Under the pieces are notes generated by a model. That model did no database searches, was not told where the DNA came from, and worked only from the letters and a program-made list of their open reading frames with translations. Below are positions 9,956 through 18,563 of a stretch of 64,000 nt of DNA, one piece after another. Made by a program: the position numbers and the translations under genes. Source of the DNA: Brasilonema angustatum HA4187-MV1 (GTDB lineage: Bacteria; Cyanobacteriota; Cyanobacteriia; Cyanobacteriales; Nostocaceae); assembly GCA_019359695.1 (NCBI GenBank), contig JAHHGV010000022.1:1-64000 (forward strand), given 5' to 3'. Within the stretch, counting starts at the first letter, position 1. Every line of letters starts with the position of its first letter.

Positions 9956-9964
9956 GTAGTTCAC
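9917..9964 (+). terminator. perfect hairpin overlapping the NRPS stop codon
   Basis: Arms of 17 bp (GTGAACTACCTACACCT and its complement) around an inner GTCTG/CAGAC stem. The stop codon at 9953-9955 lies inside the right arm. It probably acts as transcription terminator or mRNA 3' end, although no long T run follows. Confidence 0.6.
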
Positions 9965-10007
9965 TTACCTTAAAAAAGGGGTGCGTTAGCGAAAAGAGCC
10001 ATTATCA
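9965..10007. repeat. 43-bp direct repeat, copy 1 (partner at 11016-11058)
   Basis: 39 of 43 bases match 11016-11058. The pair brackets about 1 kb with the EF-hand gene and the double-glycine peptide gene. Read on the minus strand, both copies end in the same peptide ANAPLF followed by a stop. Confidence 0.8.
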
Positions 10008-10170
10008 TATTTTACGTTGTCTAACACTAGGGTTTTTAAACTCCTCATGAGTGCGCAAATATGCCTTATCGCACTATTTAGAACATTTTTGATATTGGAA
10101 CAATAAAACCCGCCACTGGGGACAGGTTGAAGTCATATTGGTAATGTAAAACAGTATTAGAGTCTAGCTG

Positions 10171-10398
10171 CTAGTTAAAATTACTTGCTTTTTTAACTGC
10201 TTCCTTTAATTCTTCAAAGGTAATACCACCGGCGGAATTATACTGTGCTAGTAACTCTTGAGGGCTACTCGCACCTGTTTCTGCCAAGATAACCGCACTT
10301 AAGCCAGGACTGGAAAAAAGCTCATTAAGGGAGACTTTGCCATCTTGATCGGTATCTAAACTATTAAAAAGAGATTTCAGCTCTTGCTCGGTTGCCAT
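10171..10398 (-). CDS. small EF-hand calcium-binding protein (CSE-like)
   Basis: A 75-residue soluble protein. Residues 15-26 (DTDQDGKVSLNE) form a canonical EF-hand loop with D15, D17, D19, K21, S23 and E26 in ligand positions. A second, shortened loop near residues 50-62 (YNSAGGITFEE) lacks the usual acidic residues and is probably silent. Length and start MATEQELKSLF resemble the Ca2+ sensor EF-hand proteins (CSE) of filamentous cyanobacteria, where two loops are expected; this is from memory. It would sense Ca2+. It faces the NRPS gene and lies in the repeat-bracketed segment. No good Shine-Dalgarno site is visible. Confidence 0.75.
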   Translation of the reverse strand: MATEQELKSLFNSLDTDQDGKVSLNELFSSPGLSAVILAETGASSPQELLAQYNSAGGITFEELKEAVKKASNFN

Positions 10399-10646
10399 AA
10401 GTATTTATCGGAATTAATTTTTCAATTTAATATCTCAAAATCTTGACAAAGACGCAAGGACAATCAAGGTGTACGCTGTGATACAGGGTGAACAGTATGC
10501 CAATGAAAAACGAATTGGCTCGGTTGAGCCAAGATTCTTACGCACTCAGAAATACCAACACAGCGCCCGACGAGATGGGCGTTTTTCAAGCCCGGACATA
10601 TTGCGATAATGTACCTTTGAGCATTACCTGTAGAGCATTTGAACTC

Positions 10647-10847
10647 CTAGCCATCATATTCGAGTGGAAATGCCTTAATCTCATCGGATTTTTGCGGAGG
10701 TGGAGGAGGAGGATTCCCGGCTCCTCCCCAGACGACATTACCGCCATTTATTTGTCGTAGTTCTTGGTTTGTTAATTCATAGGCTGTTGACGCGATCGGG
10801 CTATCGACTGGGTTTTTAGCCTGTCTCTTACTTTGTTTGTTGATCAT
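10647..10847 (-). CDS. double-glycine leader peptide, candidate RiPP/bacteriocin precursor
   Basis: A 66-residue peptide. Residues 1-36 look like a leader, ending YELTNQELRQINGG, which is the double-glycine cleavage pattern (ELT-x-x-EL-x-x-I-x-GG) read by C39-peptidase exporters. The predicted core of 30 residues starts NVVWGGAGN, then six prolines, then QKSDEIKAFPLEYDG. There is no Cys and only one Ser, with no Thr, so lanthionine-type chemistry is unlikely. No modifying enzyme or C39 transporter is adjacent. The frame on the opposite strand (10488-10760) has no recognisable motifs. A small protein merely using this export signal is the alternative. Confidence 0.6.
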   Translation of the reverse strand: MINKQSKRQAKNPVDSPIASTAYELTNQELRQINGGNVVWGGAGNPPPPPPQKSDEIKAFPLEYDG

Positions 10848-10901
10848 GATTTAAGCTTTTGCAACTTCGCTGCCATCAGAAGCTTACATCATAAAGTGCC
10901 C

Positions 10902-10944
10902 AAAAAAAGCCCCTTTAGAATCGCCTTGGAGGGCTTTGTTTTTT
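10902..10944. terminator. rho-independent terminator
   Basis: A-rich run, AAAGCCCC, loop, GAGGGCTTT, then GTTTTTT. It could serve transcripts from the minus-strand flavoprotein gene (stop at 11213) or plus-strand transcription. Confidence 0.6.
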
Positions 10945-11015
10945 GTGTCTGGGGTGATTGTACCTTTGGTAAAAAATCAATAAATAATACATAGGTACTA
11001 AAAAAAGAGATTTAG

Positions 11016-11058
11016 TTACCTTAAAAAAGGGGTGCGTTCGCGGAAATATCCATTATCA
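11016..11058. repeat. 43-bp direct repeat, copy 2
   Basis: Partner of 9965-10007 with 4 mismatches. On the minus strand it forms the end of a 62-codon frame (11021-11209) finishing LLLIMDISANAPLF. I do not count that frame as a proven gene. Confidence 0.8.
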
Positions 11059-11212
11059 ATAACAATATACTGAATATGAAAACTACTAAGTAACTATTTC
11101 TCTTTCTACACTCGTAGCGGCTTCCTACCCGCTGGGACTTTGCAAGGTTCAGAGGTGCCATCAAAAACTGCAGTAAACTTACCCGGTAGCAAAAGCAAAA
11201 GTATTTCATCTG

Positions 11213-12337
11213 TTATCTAGAGCGGTGCTTTTCGCAAAATAACAAACTAGAGTCAATCTTTTCCAAACTTGCACAACCACTGAGCGCCATAGCCACATCT
11301 AATTCATCTCGGAGAATATCAATGACATGAGCAACACCAGCTTCTCCTGCTACGGCTAATCCCCACAACACAGGACGTCCCACAAGCACTGCTTTTGCTC
11401 CCAGTGCTAGTGCTCTAAGGATATCAGTACCTCTACGGATACCACCATCTAATAATACTTCAGCGCGATCGCCCACAGCATCTACCACCTCAGCCAAAGC
11501 ATCAATAGATGCGACGGCTCCATCTAATTGACGCCCACCGTGATTAGACACAACAACTGCCTTTGCTCCAGACTCGACAGCACGAACAGCATCATCTGCC
11601 CGTAAAATTCCTTTCACCACCAAGGGGAGCGGACATAAAGACTCAAACCATTCTAAATCTTGCCACGTAACTGCAGGGTCAAGTTGCTGAGCAAAATAAG
11701 TAAACAATCCAGATTCCCCTTGTTTTTGAGGAATGTTCAACCCTGATAAATTTGTGAGATTAGCCAATTGCATATCTGGTGGTAGAGCAAACTCATTGCG
11801 CTTGTCTCGTTCTCGCCGTCCCAAAACAGGAGCGTCTACAGTTATACAAAGTGCTTTATAACCCGCAGCATAAGCCCTTTCAACCAAGGCACGAGTTAGC
11901 CCTCTGTCTTTGTGGATGTAAAGCTGGAACCATTGGGGAGTTTGAAGATTTGTGTCGTGACACACTGCTGCTACTTCTTCTATGCTTTTGGTAGAAAGAG
12001 TACTCAACACCATGCCAACACCAGCAGATGCAGCGGCTGTTGCTGTTGCAACTTCTCCTTGTGGATTGGCAAGACATTGAAACGCCATCGGAGCAATCAA
12101 CAAAGGTATTTGAAGCGGTTGAGCTAAAACCTCAGTTGCTAGGTTGCGCTGACTGACATCTACAAGCGATCGCGGACGAAGTTTAAATTTTTCAAAAGCA
12201 GCGCGGTTATCCCGCAGTGTTACCTCATCCCACGCACCACTAGCATAGTAGTCCAAAGCCATTTTAGACAGAGATTTGGTCGCTAGCTGTTCGTATTCAA
12301 ATAAGTTAAGTGGTTTAAACGATTTTTGTTTTTCCAT
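11213..12337 (-). CDS. FMN-dependent L-lactate oxidase-like alpha-hydroxy-acid oxidase
   Basis: A 374-residue flavoprotein of the glycolate oxidase/lactate oxidase family, which oxidises L-2-hydroxy acids with O2. Family features are LNLFEYEQLA at the start, LIAPMAFQCLAN, STLSTKSIEEVA, WFQLYIHKDRGLT, VVSNHGGRQLDGA with the catalytic base His, and LLDGGIRRGTDILRALALGAKAVLVGRP for FMN phosphate. The sequence strongly recalls the Nostoc/Anabaena lactate oxidase linked to oxygen scavenging under nitrogen fixation; that link is from memory. The start at 12337 gives MEKQKSFKPLNL; an upstream extension of 17 residues is unlikely. Its own terminator-like hairpin lies downstream. Confidence 0.9.
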   Translation of the reverse strand: MEKQKSFKPLNLFEYEQLATKSLSKMALDYYASGAWDEVTLRDNRAAFEKFKLRPRSLVDVSQRNLATEVLAQPLQIPLLIAPMAFQCLANPQGEVATATAAASAGVGMVLSTLSTKSIEEVAAVCHDTNLQTPQWFQLYIHKDRGLTRALVERAYAAGYKALCITVDAPVLGRRERDKRNEFALPPDMQLANLTNLSGLNIPQKQGESGLFTYFAQQLDPAVTWQDLEWFESLCPLPLVVKGILRADDAVRAVESGAKAVVVSNHGGRQLDGAVASIDALAEVVDAVGDRAEVLLDGGIRRGTDILRALALGAKAVLVGRPVLWGLAVAGEAGVAHVIDILRDELDVAMALSGCASLEKIDSSLLFCEKHRSR

Positions 12338-12386
12338 GACCGCTTCATTGTCACAACATAGATAATTATGTTTTATTGTGCCAACC

Positions 12387-12439
12387 ACTCAGCATCCATC
12401 AGATGCCTGTTCTTGTTCAAGGTAAGCAAAGTAATCAAT
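12387..12439. repeat. 53-bp copy of the lysR 3' end
   Basis: 51 of 53 bases match 13980-14032, which is the end of the LysR-type gene (stop complement at 13982-13984). The copy has the same orientation and sits just before the oxidoreductase fragment, so the methyltransferase gene is flanked by direct repeats. Confidence 0.85.
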
Positions 12440-12466
12440 TAATTGGGAGCCGAAAAGAAAACCGTC

Positions 12467-12628
12467 ATGAAAGCAGCAATCGTTCGGGAAATCGGGCAAA
12501 CGCCCGTCTATGGGGATTTCGCAGAGCCAGTGCCGTCCTCAGGCGAGAACCGCATCACAGTCACGGCCGCCGCCATCAGCCATGTCGTCAAAAAAGGGGA
12601 TGATATGATGTGCGATTACGACAATTGA
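12467..12628 (+). pseudogene. N-terminal fragment of a zinc-type (MDR) oxidoreductase
   Basis: From the ATG at 12467 the frame reads MKAAIVREIGQTPVYGDFAE then PVPSSGENRITVTAAAISHVVKKGDD. This is the first 40 or so residues of a medium-chain alcohol dehydrogenase/quinone reductase, a family usually of 310-350 residues. It then runs into unrelated codons and a stop at 12628. The substrate and NADPH domains are absent. The composition (ACCGCATCACAGTCACGGCC) is richer in GC than its neighbours. It is a broken gene left at the rearrangement boundary next to the lysR fragment. Confidence 0.75.
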
Positions 12629-12643
12629 TAATTAAGGTTTTCT

Positions 12644-13666
12644 ATGTCCAACTACTCTCAAACACCATCACCTGCACTATTTTTAAATACAGTCAACGCT
12701 TATCAGCGTACGGCGGCAATTAGAGCCGCAATTGAACTTCAAATTTTTACTACCATTAGTGAAGGAATTGAGTCCGTTCAATCACTGGCACAAAAATGCC
12801 AAACCTCCGAGCGAGGGATGCGGATTTTATGCGATTATTTAGTTATCATTGGCTTTTTAGCTAAGGAAGCCCAAGGCTACAGACTCACGCCTGATACAGC
12901 CATGTTCTTGGATCGACATAGCAAAGCTTACATAGGGGATGGAATTGAGTTTTTATTGTCTGGCTTCATAACTAATGGATTCAATGACCTTGCTGCCGCT
13001 GTTCGCCAGGGTGGAACCGTAGTATCCTCCGAAGGAACTTTATCGCCCGAAAATCTAGTATGGGTAAAATTTGCTAAAGCCATGTCACCGATGACGGCAA
13101 CGCCAGCACGATTAATCGCTCAAATGGTGAATGGGGATTCTCAAGAGCGTATGAAAGTGCTGGATATTTCCGCAAGTCATGGTTTATTTGGTATCGCTTT
13201 TGCTCAGCACAATCCTAATGCTGAAATTTATGCGGTAGATTGGGCACCTGTTTTAGAAGTAGCTAAAGAAAACGCACAGGTGCAAGGTGTTAGTGATCGC
13301 TACCATATAATTCCTGGCAGTGCATTTGACGTAGATTACGGTAATGATTACGACCTAGTTTTACTCCCAAATTTCTTGCATCACTTTGATATGGAGACGT
13401 GTGAGAAGCTTTTAAGAAAAATTCATCGGAGCTTGAGTGTTGATGGAAGAACCATCGTGTTTGAATTTATTCCTAACCCTGACCGCATTACACCACCATC
13501 AGTTGCTGCTTTCGCTTTAACAATGTTAGCGACAACACCAAGTGGTGATGCCTATACTTTTGCAGAATACGAACGTATGTTTAACAATGCAGGTTTTTCC
13601 CATTGCCAACTTCATTCACTTCCACCTACTGAGCAGCAGGTAGTCATTGCCAGTAAAGCGCGATAG
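12644..13666 (+). CDS. SAM-dependent O-methyltransferase (two-domain type)
   Basis: A 340-residue class I methyltransferase. Residues 15-95 form a winged-helix dimerisation domain (AIRAAIELQIFTTI, SERGMRILCDYLVIIGFL, YRLTPDTAMFL). The catalytic domain from about 165 has motif I KVLDISASHGLFGIAF, the acidic loop AEIYAVDW and motif III LPNFLHHFD. Motif I has S-A-S-H where most relatives have A-G/C-G, which may affect SAM affinity. Such enzymes methylate small hydroxylated metabolites, and the substrate is unknown. The gene starts 15 bp after the MDR fragment and lies between the 53-bp direct repeats. It may belong functionally with the nearby NRPS, but nothing proves it. Confidence 0.85.
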   Translation: MSNYSQTPSPALFLNTVNAYQRTAAIRAAIELQIFTTISEGIESVQSLAQKCQTSERGMRILCDYLVIIGFLAKEAQGYRLTPDTAMFLDRHSKAYIGDGIEFLLSGFITNGFNDLAAAVRQGGTVVSSEGTLSPENLVWVKFAKAMSPMTATPARLIAQMVNGDSQERMKVLDISASHGLFGIAFAQHNPNAEIYAVDWAPVLEVAKENAQVQGVSDRYHIIPGSAFDVDYGNDYDLVLLPNFLHHFDMETCEKLLRKIHRSLSVDGRTIVFEFIPNPDRITPPSVAAFALTMLATTPSGDAYTFAEYERMFNNAGFSHCQLHSLPPTEQQVVIASKAR

Positions 13667-13979
13667 TACTTTTGGCGATTTGCAATGATTAGAGGCTAAA
13701 GTTAGAACACCGATTCAGTAATCAGACAGAAGCAGAGGCAACCTCAGTAGTGTTAGTCAAAAATTTTGCAAGGACATGAAGATTATGAACAACAGCGGTA
13801 CGGCGATGGCATTTTTCCCTGATTATACTCTTTTCCCAAGATCCCAAATGGGTTCTATACGAAGCTCCAGTTTCAGTCGGGTTTGAAATCCCCATTTTAA
13901 ACTGTCTTCAATTTTGAATTTTGAATGTTAGCGTAGCGTGCCGTAGGCAGCGAATTTTGAATCGTTAATGTGCGGACTT
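13667..13979. other. intergenic region with repeat pieces
   Basis: No gene seen. 13703-13721 carries a single arm (TAGAACACCGATTCAGTAAT) of the element found complete at 18564-18688. Two TTTTGAAT-type repeats flank a GTTAGCGTAGCGTGCCGTAG patch at 13927-13950 belonging to the dispersed repeat family. Confidence 0.6.
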
Positions 13980-14032
13980 ACTCAGCATCCATCAGATGCC
14001 TGTTCTTGTTCAAGTTGAGCAAAGTAATCAAT
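13980..14032. repeat. direct-repeat partner inside the lysR 3' end
   Basis: This is the authentic copy, because it continues into the coding sequence for the LysR C-terminus (FAQLEQEQASDGC). The partner at 12387-12439 is the truncated copy. Confidence 0.85.
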
Positions 14033-14896
14033 CAAAAACTGGCGAAATAGTCGCGCTGCCGATGATAAGTAATGTTCTTCTCGCCATGCAACACCAATTG
14101 TTCGCTGACAAAGCGGATTTGTAATGCGCAACTTGACTGGGATTAGTTCGTCAATACAACGCCACGCAAGTGCTGGAATCAATCCAACGCCGAGTCCCTT
14201 TGCCACTAAACCACGGACGATCGTTAACTCGTCACCTTCAAAAGTGACTGTTGGTTCAAATCCTGCTTGGCGACAGAGTTGATCAATCTGTTCCCGTAAG
14301 CTATAACCTGATTTCAAACTAACAAAGTCTTCCTGCGCCACTTCGCTCAAGCAAACATCAGCAAGTCCCGCCAAATGATGTCCGGGGGGAACTGCCAGAA
14401 AGATTTCTTCTGTCATTAACGAGATCCATCCAATTCCCTCATGCTTAGGCAAAAAAGACGTGATACACAGGTCGATATCACTTCTTGTGAGTTGGTTTAG
14501 CATCGTCAGAGAGCCGTTCTGGAAGAGACGGAATTTGACGGCAGGATGCTTCCGTCGATAGACACTGATGAGTTCCGGGAGCAATTGCGCACCAATAGTA
14601 TGCAAAACGGCCAACCCGATTTGTCCCTGTTCTGGTCCTGCCATGTCGTCGATCTCGCGCTGTCCCTTCTCCAACTCATCAAAGATTCGCTGCACCCGGT
14701 GCAGATAAGCACGGCCGAACTGATTGAGTTGGATATGTCGTCCTACACGGTTGAATAGGGGAACTCCAAGTTCTTTTTCTAGGCGTGCGATCGCTTTACT
14801 AAGAGCGGGTTGCGCGATAGAGAGTTCCTCGGCTGCCTTTCTCATATGTTCCAGTCGAGCGACGGCTTGAAAGTAGCGCAGCTGTTGCAGGTCCAT
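13982..14896 (-). CDS. LysR-family transcriptional regulator
   Basis: A 304-residue regulator. Residues 1-60 hold the winged helix-turn-helix (LQQLRYFQAVARLEHMRKAA, then LSIAQPALSKAIARLEKELG). The rest is the periplasmic-binding-like effector domain (IGLAVLHTIGAQLLPELISVYR, GYSLREQIDQLC, VAKGLGVGLIPALAW). It is divergent from fumC across 509 bp, the usual arrangement for a LysR regulator and its targets, so fumC and the malic enzyme gene are the probable regulon with a C4-dicarboxylate as possible effector. This is inference. It resembles regulators of malate or citrate use in Firmicutes only in a general way. Confidence 0.9.
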   Translation of the reverse strand: MDLQQLRYFQAVARLEHMRKAAEELSIAQPALSKAIARLEKELGVPLFNRVGRHIQLNQFGRAYLHRVQRIFDELEKGQREIDDMAGPEQGQIGLAVLHTIGAQLLPELISVYRRKHPAVKFRLFQNGSLTMLNQLTRSDIDLCITSFLPKHEGIGWISLMTEEIFLAVPPGHHLAGLADVCLSEVAQEDFVSLKSGYSLREQIDQLCRQAGFEPTVTFEGDELTIVRGLVAKGLGVGLIPALAWRCIDELIPVKLRITNPLCQRTIGVAWREEHYLSSAARLFRQFLIDYFAQLEQEQASDGC

Positions 14897-15405
14897 TGTT
14901 ATCTCTTCTTTCTATTAATAACCATCAAGCATCAGAATGATAACAAGTTGTGTCTTGAAATTATCAAAATTCCACAGTAGACTCAGGCGTAGAAAAACGC
15001 AGGAAAAGTTGCTTTGAATAATGACCACTGCTCAAATGGAAATCGGTTTGTTTCGCTTTTGAAGTTTTGTTGAAAAATGATTGAGTTTGGGATCGTTTTT
15101 TATTTAGATTTTTTCCTCTAAACTAAGGGCTTTAAGTGTGAGACTGAGTGATGAAATGTTATCAACTGTTTTTGGTGCAAGATGTCAGCCTCTTACGGGC
15201 GCGGCAATCGCTCCCGTTACATATGGAAGAAACACAATGTCTCAAAATTCTTGCTAGATAAGGGTTTGAAAATGTGTTTCTTAAGAGTTAACAGATATAA
15301 ATCAGGTTTTTGGGTTTTGAAGTTTTGTTGATAAGTAGATGCGCTAAACATGGTTAACATACCAAATACAAAAGAAACTATTGAGCTTGAGGTCGTTGCT
15401 ATCTT
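14897..15405. promoter_or_regulatory. divergent lysR/fumC intergenic region
   Basis: No gene seen. Holds the promoters of lysR (minus) and fumC (plus). TTTTGAAGTTTTGTTGA occurs twice (about 15056 and 15314). I could not single out a LysR box. Confidence 0.5.
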
Positions 15406-16809
15406 ATGACTGATTTCCGTGTTGAAACCGATAGTCTCGGTAAAGTGCAGGTGCCTGCTGACAAGCTTTGGGGAGCACAAACCCAGCGATCGCTAGAACA
15501 TTTCAGCATTGGGGATGATTTGATGCCCCGCGAAATGATTCTTTCCTATGCAGTACTCAAAAAAGCCGCCGCCCTGGTCAATCAGCGGGGTGGACACCTG
15601 GAAAACCAGCAAAAGGATTTAATTGTTCAGGTTTGCGACGAGATTCTTGGCGGACAGCATCACGAGGAGTTTCCCCTGCATGTCTGGATGACGGGGAGTG
15701 GCACACAGTTCAACATGAACGTGAACGAAGTGATTTCTAACCGCTGCTGCCAACTTGCTGGAACGTCGCTAGGAAGTAAAAAACCCGTCCATCCGAACGA
15801 TCACGTCAATATGTCGCAGTCGTCGAATGACTCGTTCCCCTCAGCAATGTGTATCGCTGCTGCACAAGGGACGAAGCAGCGTTTACTGCCAGTGGTACAG
15901 CAGTTGCGAGATGCGATCGCCAAAAAAGCGCAGGAATGGCAGGACATTGTCAAAATCGGTCGTACCCACATGCAGGATGCTACACCACTCACGCTTGGTC
16001 AGGAGTTCTCTGGCTACGTGGGGATGTTGGACGATAACTTGGAGCGTCTAGAGCAGAGCTTACAGGGTGTTTATCGATTGGCGTTAGGCGGTACAGCTGT
16101 GGGCACAGGCATCAACACCACGCTTGGGTTTGACAAAGAAGTTGCTCAGGAGATCGCCAATTTGACTGGTCTACCGTTTGTCACGGCTGCGAACAAGTTT
16201 ACAGTTCAAGGCTCCCACGATGCCCTGGTTCAGCTTAGCGGTACTCTCAAGACGCTTGCCACTTCGCTTTATAAGATTGCCAACGACATTCGACTGCTTA
16301 GTTGTGGACCACGCTGCGGGTTTGCTGAACTCCACATTCCAGAAAATGAGCCAGGTTCATCGATTATGCCGGGTAAGGTGAACCCAACTCAGTGTGAAGC
16401 GCTGGCGATGGTGGCAGTGCAAGTCATGGCAAACGATATGGCTGTAACCTTCGGTGGTGGCGGTGGTTATCTGGAGATGAACGTTTACAAGCCGCTGATT
16501 ATTTTCAATATCCTGAAATCCATCCGGCTGTTACACGACAGTTGCCATAACTTCCGGGTTTTTCTGATTGAAGGAACCCAACCCAACCACAAGCAGATGG
16601 ATAACTTCTTGCAGCGATCGCTCATGCTGGTAACGGCACTCAGTCCGGTTATCGGTTACGACAAGGCGTCGCAAGTCGCGCACTATGCCCTTAACCACGA
16701 TCTAACTCTTCGAGAAGCAGCGCTGAAGTTGGAATTTGTTAGCGCTGAAGAATACGACCAAATTGTCGATCCGAAAAAGATGGTTCAACCCAGCGATACT
16801 AAGAGCTAA
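15406..16809 (+). CDS. fumC: fumarate hydratase class II
   Basis: A 467-residue homotetrameric enzyme converting fumarate to L-malate. It shows the fumarase/aspartase signature [11 protein letters not shown] (from residue 317), the substrate loop [17 protein letters not shown], and [22 protein letters not shown] with the active-site His. The start [29 protein letters not shown] and the length are those of class II fumarases. It is followed 37 bp later by the NAD-malic enzyme gene, so fumarate could flow via malate to pyruvate. Third-position GC looks higher than in the genes on either side, which suggests transfer together with lysR and maeA. Confidence 0.95.
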   Translation: MTDFRVETDSLGKVQVPADKLWGAQTQRSLEHFSIGDDLMPREMILSYAVLKKAAALVNQRGGHLENQQKDLIVQVCDEILGGQHHEEFPLHVWMTGSGTQFNMNVNEVISNRCCQLAGTSLGSKKPVHPNDHVNMSQSSNDSFPSAMCIAAAQGTKQRLLPVVQQLRDAIAKKAQEWQDIVKIGRTHMQDATPLTLGQEFSGYVGMLDDNLERLEQSLQGVYRLALGGTAVGTGINTTLGFDKEVAQEIANLTGLPFVTAANKFTVQGSHDALVQLSGTLKTLATSLYKIANDIRLLSCGPRCGFAELHIPENEPGSSIMPGKVNPTQCEALAMVAVQVMANDMAVTFGGGGGYLEMNVYKPLIIFNILKSIRLLHDSCHNFRVFLIEGTQPNHKQMDNFLQRSLMLVTALSPVIGYDKASQVAHYALNHDLTLREAALKLEFVSAEEYDQIVDPKKMVQPSDTKS

Positions 16810-16846
16810 ACAACGAATAATAACACTCAAGTTAAATAAAAATTTT

Positions 16847-18487
16847 ATGTCAGACAAATCGTTCAACAATAAGCGCGGAATTGATATCCTCCATGATTCG
16901 ACCATCAACAAGTCTACCGCCTTCACCGATGAGGAGCGGGAAAAACTTGGACTCGTGGGGTTGGTTCCTGATGTTACCGAGTCAGAAGATTTGCAATTGC
17001 GCCGGGTGATGCAGCAGCTTGGGCACAAGAGTAGCGACCTTGATCGCTACATTTACCTCGTCAACTTGCTCGATAATGACGAGACGCTGTTCTACCGAGT
17101 TCTGATGTCCGACCCAGTACGGTTCCTGCCGATTGTCTATGACCCCACCATCGCCGAAGCTTGCCTTAAGTTCGGTCATATTTTCCGCCGTCCTCGCGGT
17201 ATGTATCTGTCAATTGCCCGCAAAGGGCGTGTGAAGGACATCCTCCGCAATTGGCCCGTTGAGGATGTGCGCGTCATCTGCGTCACAGATGGCGGTCGGA
17301 TTCTGGGACTGGGTGACTTGGGCGCGAACGGCATCGGTATCCCAATCGGCAAACTCCAGCTTTACACGGCGGCGGCGGGTGTGCCTCCCCAAGGTCTTCT
17401 GCCCTTGTATCTCGACGCAGGAACGAACAACGAGTCGCTGCTCAACGATCCGCTTTACCTCGGACTGCGCAAGTCACGACCTGCGACCGAAGAGCTTTAC
17501 GCTTTTGTGGACGAGTTTGTTGACGCAGTTCAAGACGTGTTCCCGCTGTGCTGCATTCATTTTGAGGACTGGACGGGTAGTGATGCTGTTAATTTACTCG
17601 CCCGATATCGCGATCAAGTCAGCTGCTACAACGATGATATCCAGGGGACTGCCGGAATCGCACTGTCGGGCATTATCAGCGCTTTAAAGGTTACAGGCGG
17701 CAAACTCAAAGACCAGCGCATTCTATTTTTAGGAGCAGGTTCCGCTGCCATTGGCATCGCCAACTTGATTGCTAGCGCCATCACTCAAGAAGGACTCTCG
17801 ACTCAAGCAGCGCAGGGACAGATTTCCATGTTTGATGTCAACGGGTTGCTCGAACCAAGCCGCAAGGACTTGTTCGAGTTTCAACAGCCATACGCCCATC
17901 CTCATGAACCCACCAAAGATTTTGTAGAGGCGATCAAATCGCTCAAGCCGACTGTCATTATCGGGGTGAGCACGGTGGGCAAAGCCTTTACTCAGCAAGT
18001 AGTCGAGGTTATGTCCCAAATCAACGATCGTCCGATTATCTTCGCGCTTTCCAACCCGACAGATCATGCAGAGTGTTCGGCTGAGCAAGCTTACAATTGG
18101 TCGAAGGGCAAGGCGCTTTATGCAGCAGGTGTGCAGTTCCCACCAGTCCACTATGGTGGACAGATTTTTTTGCCAGGTCAAGCAAACAACTCGTACATCT
18201 TCCCGGCAGTTGGGATGGCAATTTACGCGACTCAAGCCAAGCGAGTCACTGATGAAATGTTTACCGAGGCAGCCCGAGCCGTCTCAGACCAGGTAACGCC
18301 CGACCAACTCAAGCAGGGACTCCTTTTCCCGCCACAATCAAGCATCCTCGAAACCGAGATCAAGACCGCTGCACGGGTGGCAAAGGTGGTTTTTGACACT
18401 AACCTGGCTCGTGTCGAGCGACCAGCTGACGTAGAAGCCTTCATCCGTAGCCACGTCTACAAGCCGGAGTATCGCTCGCTTACTTGA
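16847..18487 (+). CDS. maeA: NAD-dependent malic enzyme
   Basis: A 546-residue enzyme that decarboxylates malate to pyruvate with NAD+ and a divalent cation. The N-terminal catalytic domain has PTIAEACLKFGHIFRRPRGM, VCVTDGGRILGLGDLGANG-type sequence (here VICVTDGGRILGLGDLGANG) and the metal-binding YNDDIQGTAGI. The Rossmann site is FLGAGSAAIGIANLI. Length matches the large, eukaryote-like/SfcA type. The ATG at 16847 is chosen because a longer frame would overlap fumC by 74 bases. Probably co-transcribed with fumC. Confidence 0.95.
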   Translation: MSDKSFNNKRGIDILHDSTINKSTAFTDEEREKLGLVGLVPDVTESEDLQLRRVMQQLGHKSSDLDRYIYLVNLLDNDETLFYRVLMSDPVRFLPIVYDPTIAEACLKFGHIFRRPRGMYLSIARKGRVKDILRNWPVEDVRVICVTDGGRILGLGDLGANGIGIPIGKLQLYTAAAGVPPQGLLPLYLDAGTNNESLLNDPLYLGLRKSRPATEELYAFVDEFVDAVQDVFPLCCIHFEDWTGSDAVNLLARYRDQVSCYNDDIQGTAGIALSGIISALKVTGGKLKDQRILFLGAGSAAIGIANLIASAITQEGLSTQAAQGQISMFDVNGLLEPSRKDLFEFQQPYAHPHEPTKDFVEAIKSLKPTVIIGVSTVGKAFTQQVVEVMSQINDRPIIFALSNPTDHAECSAEQAYNWSKGKALYAAGVQFPPVHYGGQIFLPGQANNSYIFPAVGMAIYATQAKRVTDEMFTEAARAVSDQVTPDQLKQGLLFPPQSSILETEIKTAARVAKVVFDTNLARVERPADVEAFIRSHVYKPEYRSLT

Positions 18488-18563
18488 TGCTGGGTTTATC
18501 ACAATAACCAAACAGTGCGATCTGCAAAGGAGCGCAGAGCCCCATATCGCCCGTAAATATTAC

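Noticed and set aside
16736-16846. Longer N-terminus for the malic enzyme
   Set aside because: Would overlap fumC by 74 bases and add residues unlike the family; the ATG at 16847 fits.
17729-18235. 168-codon minus-strand frame
   Set aside because: Lies wholly inside maeA, whose domains and motifs are complete; the antisense peptide has no recognisable pattern.
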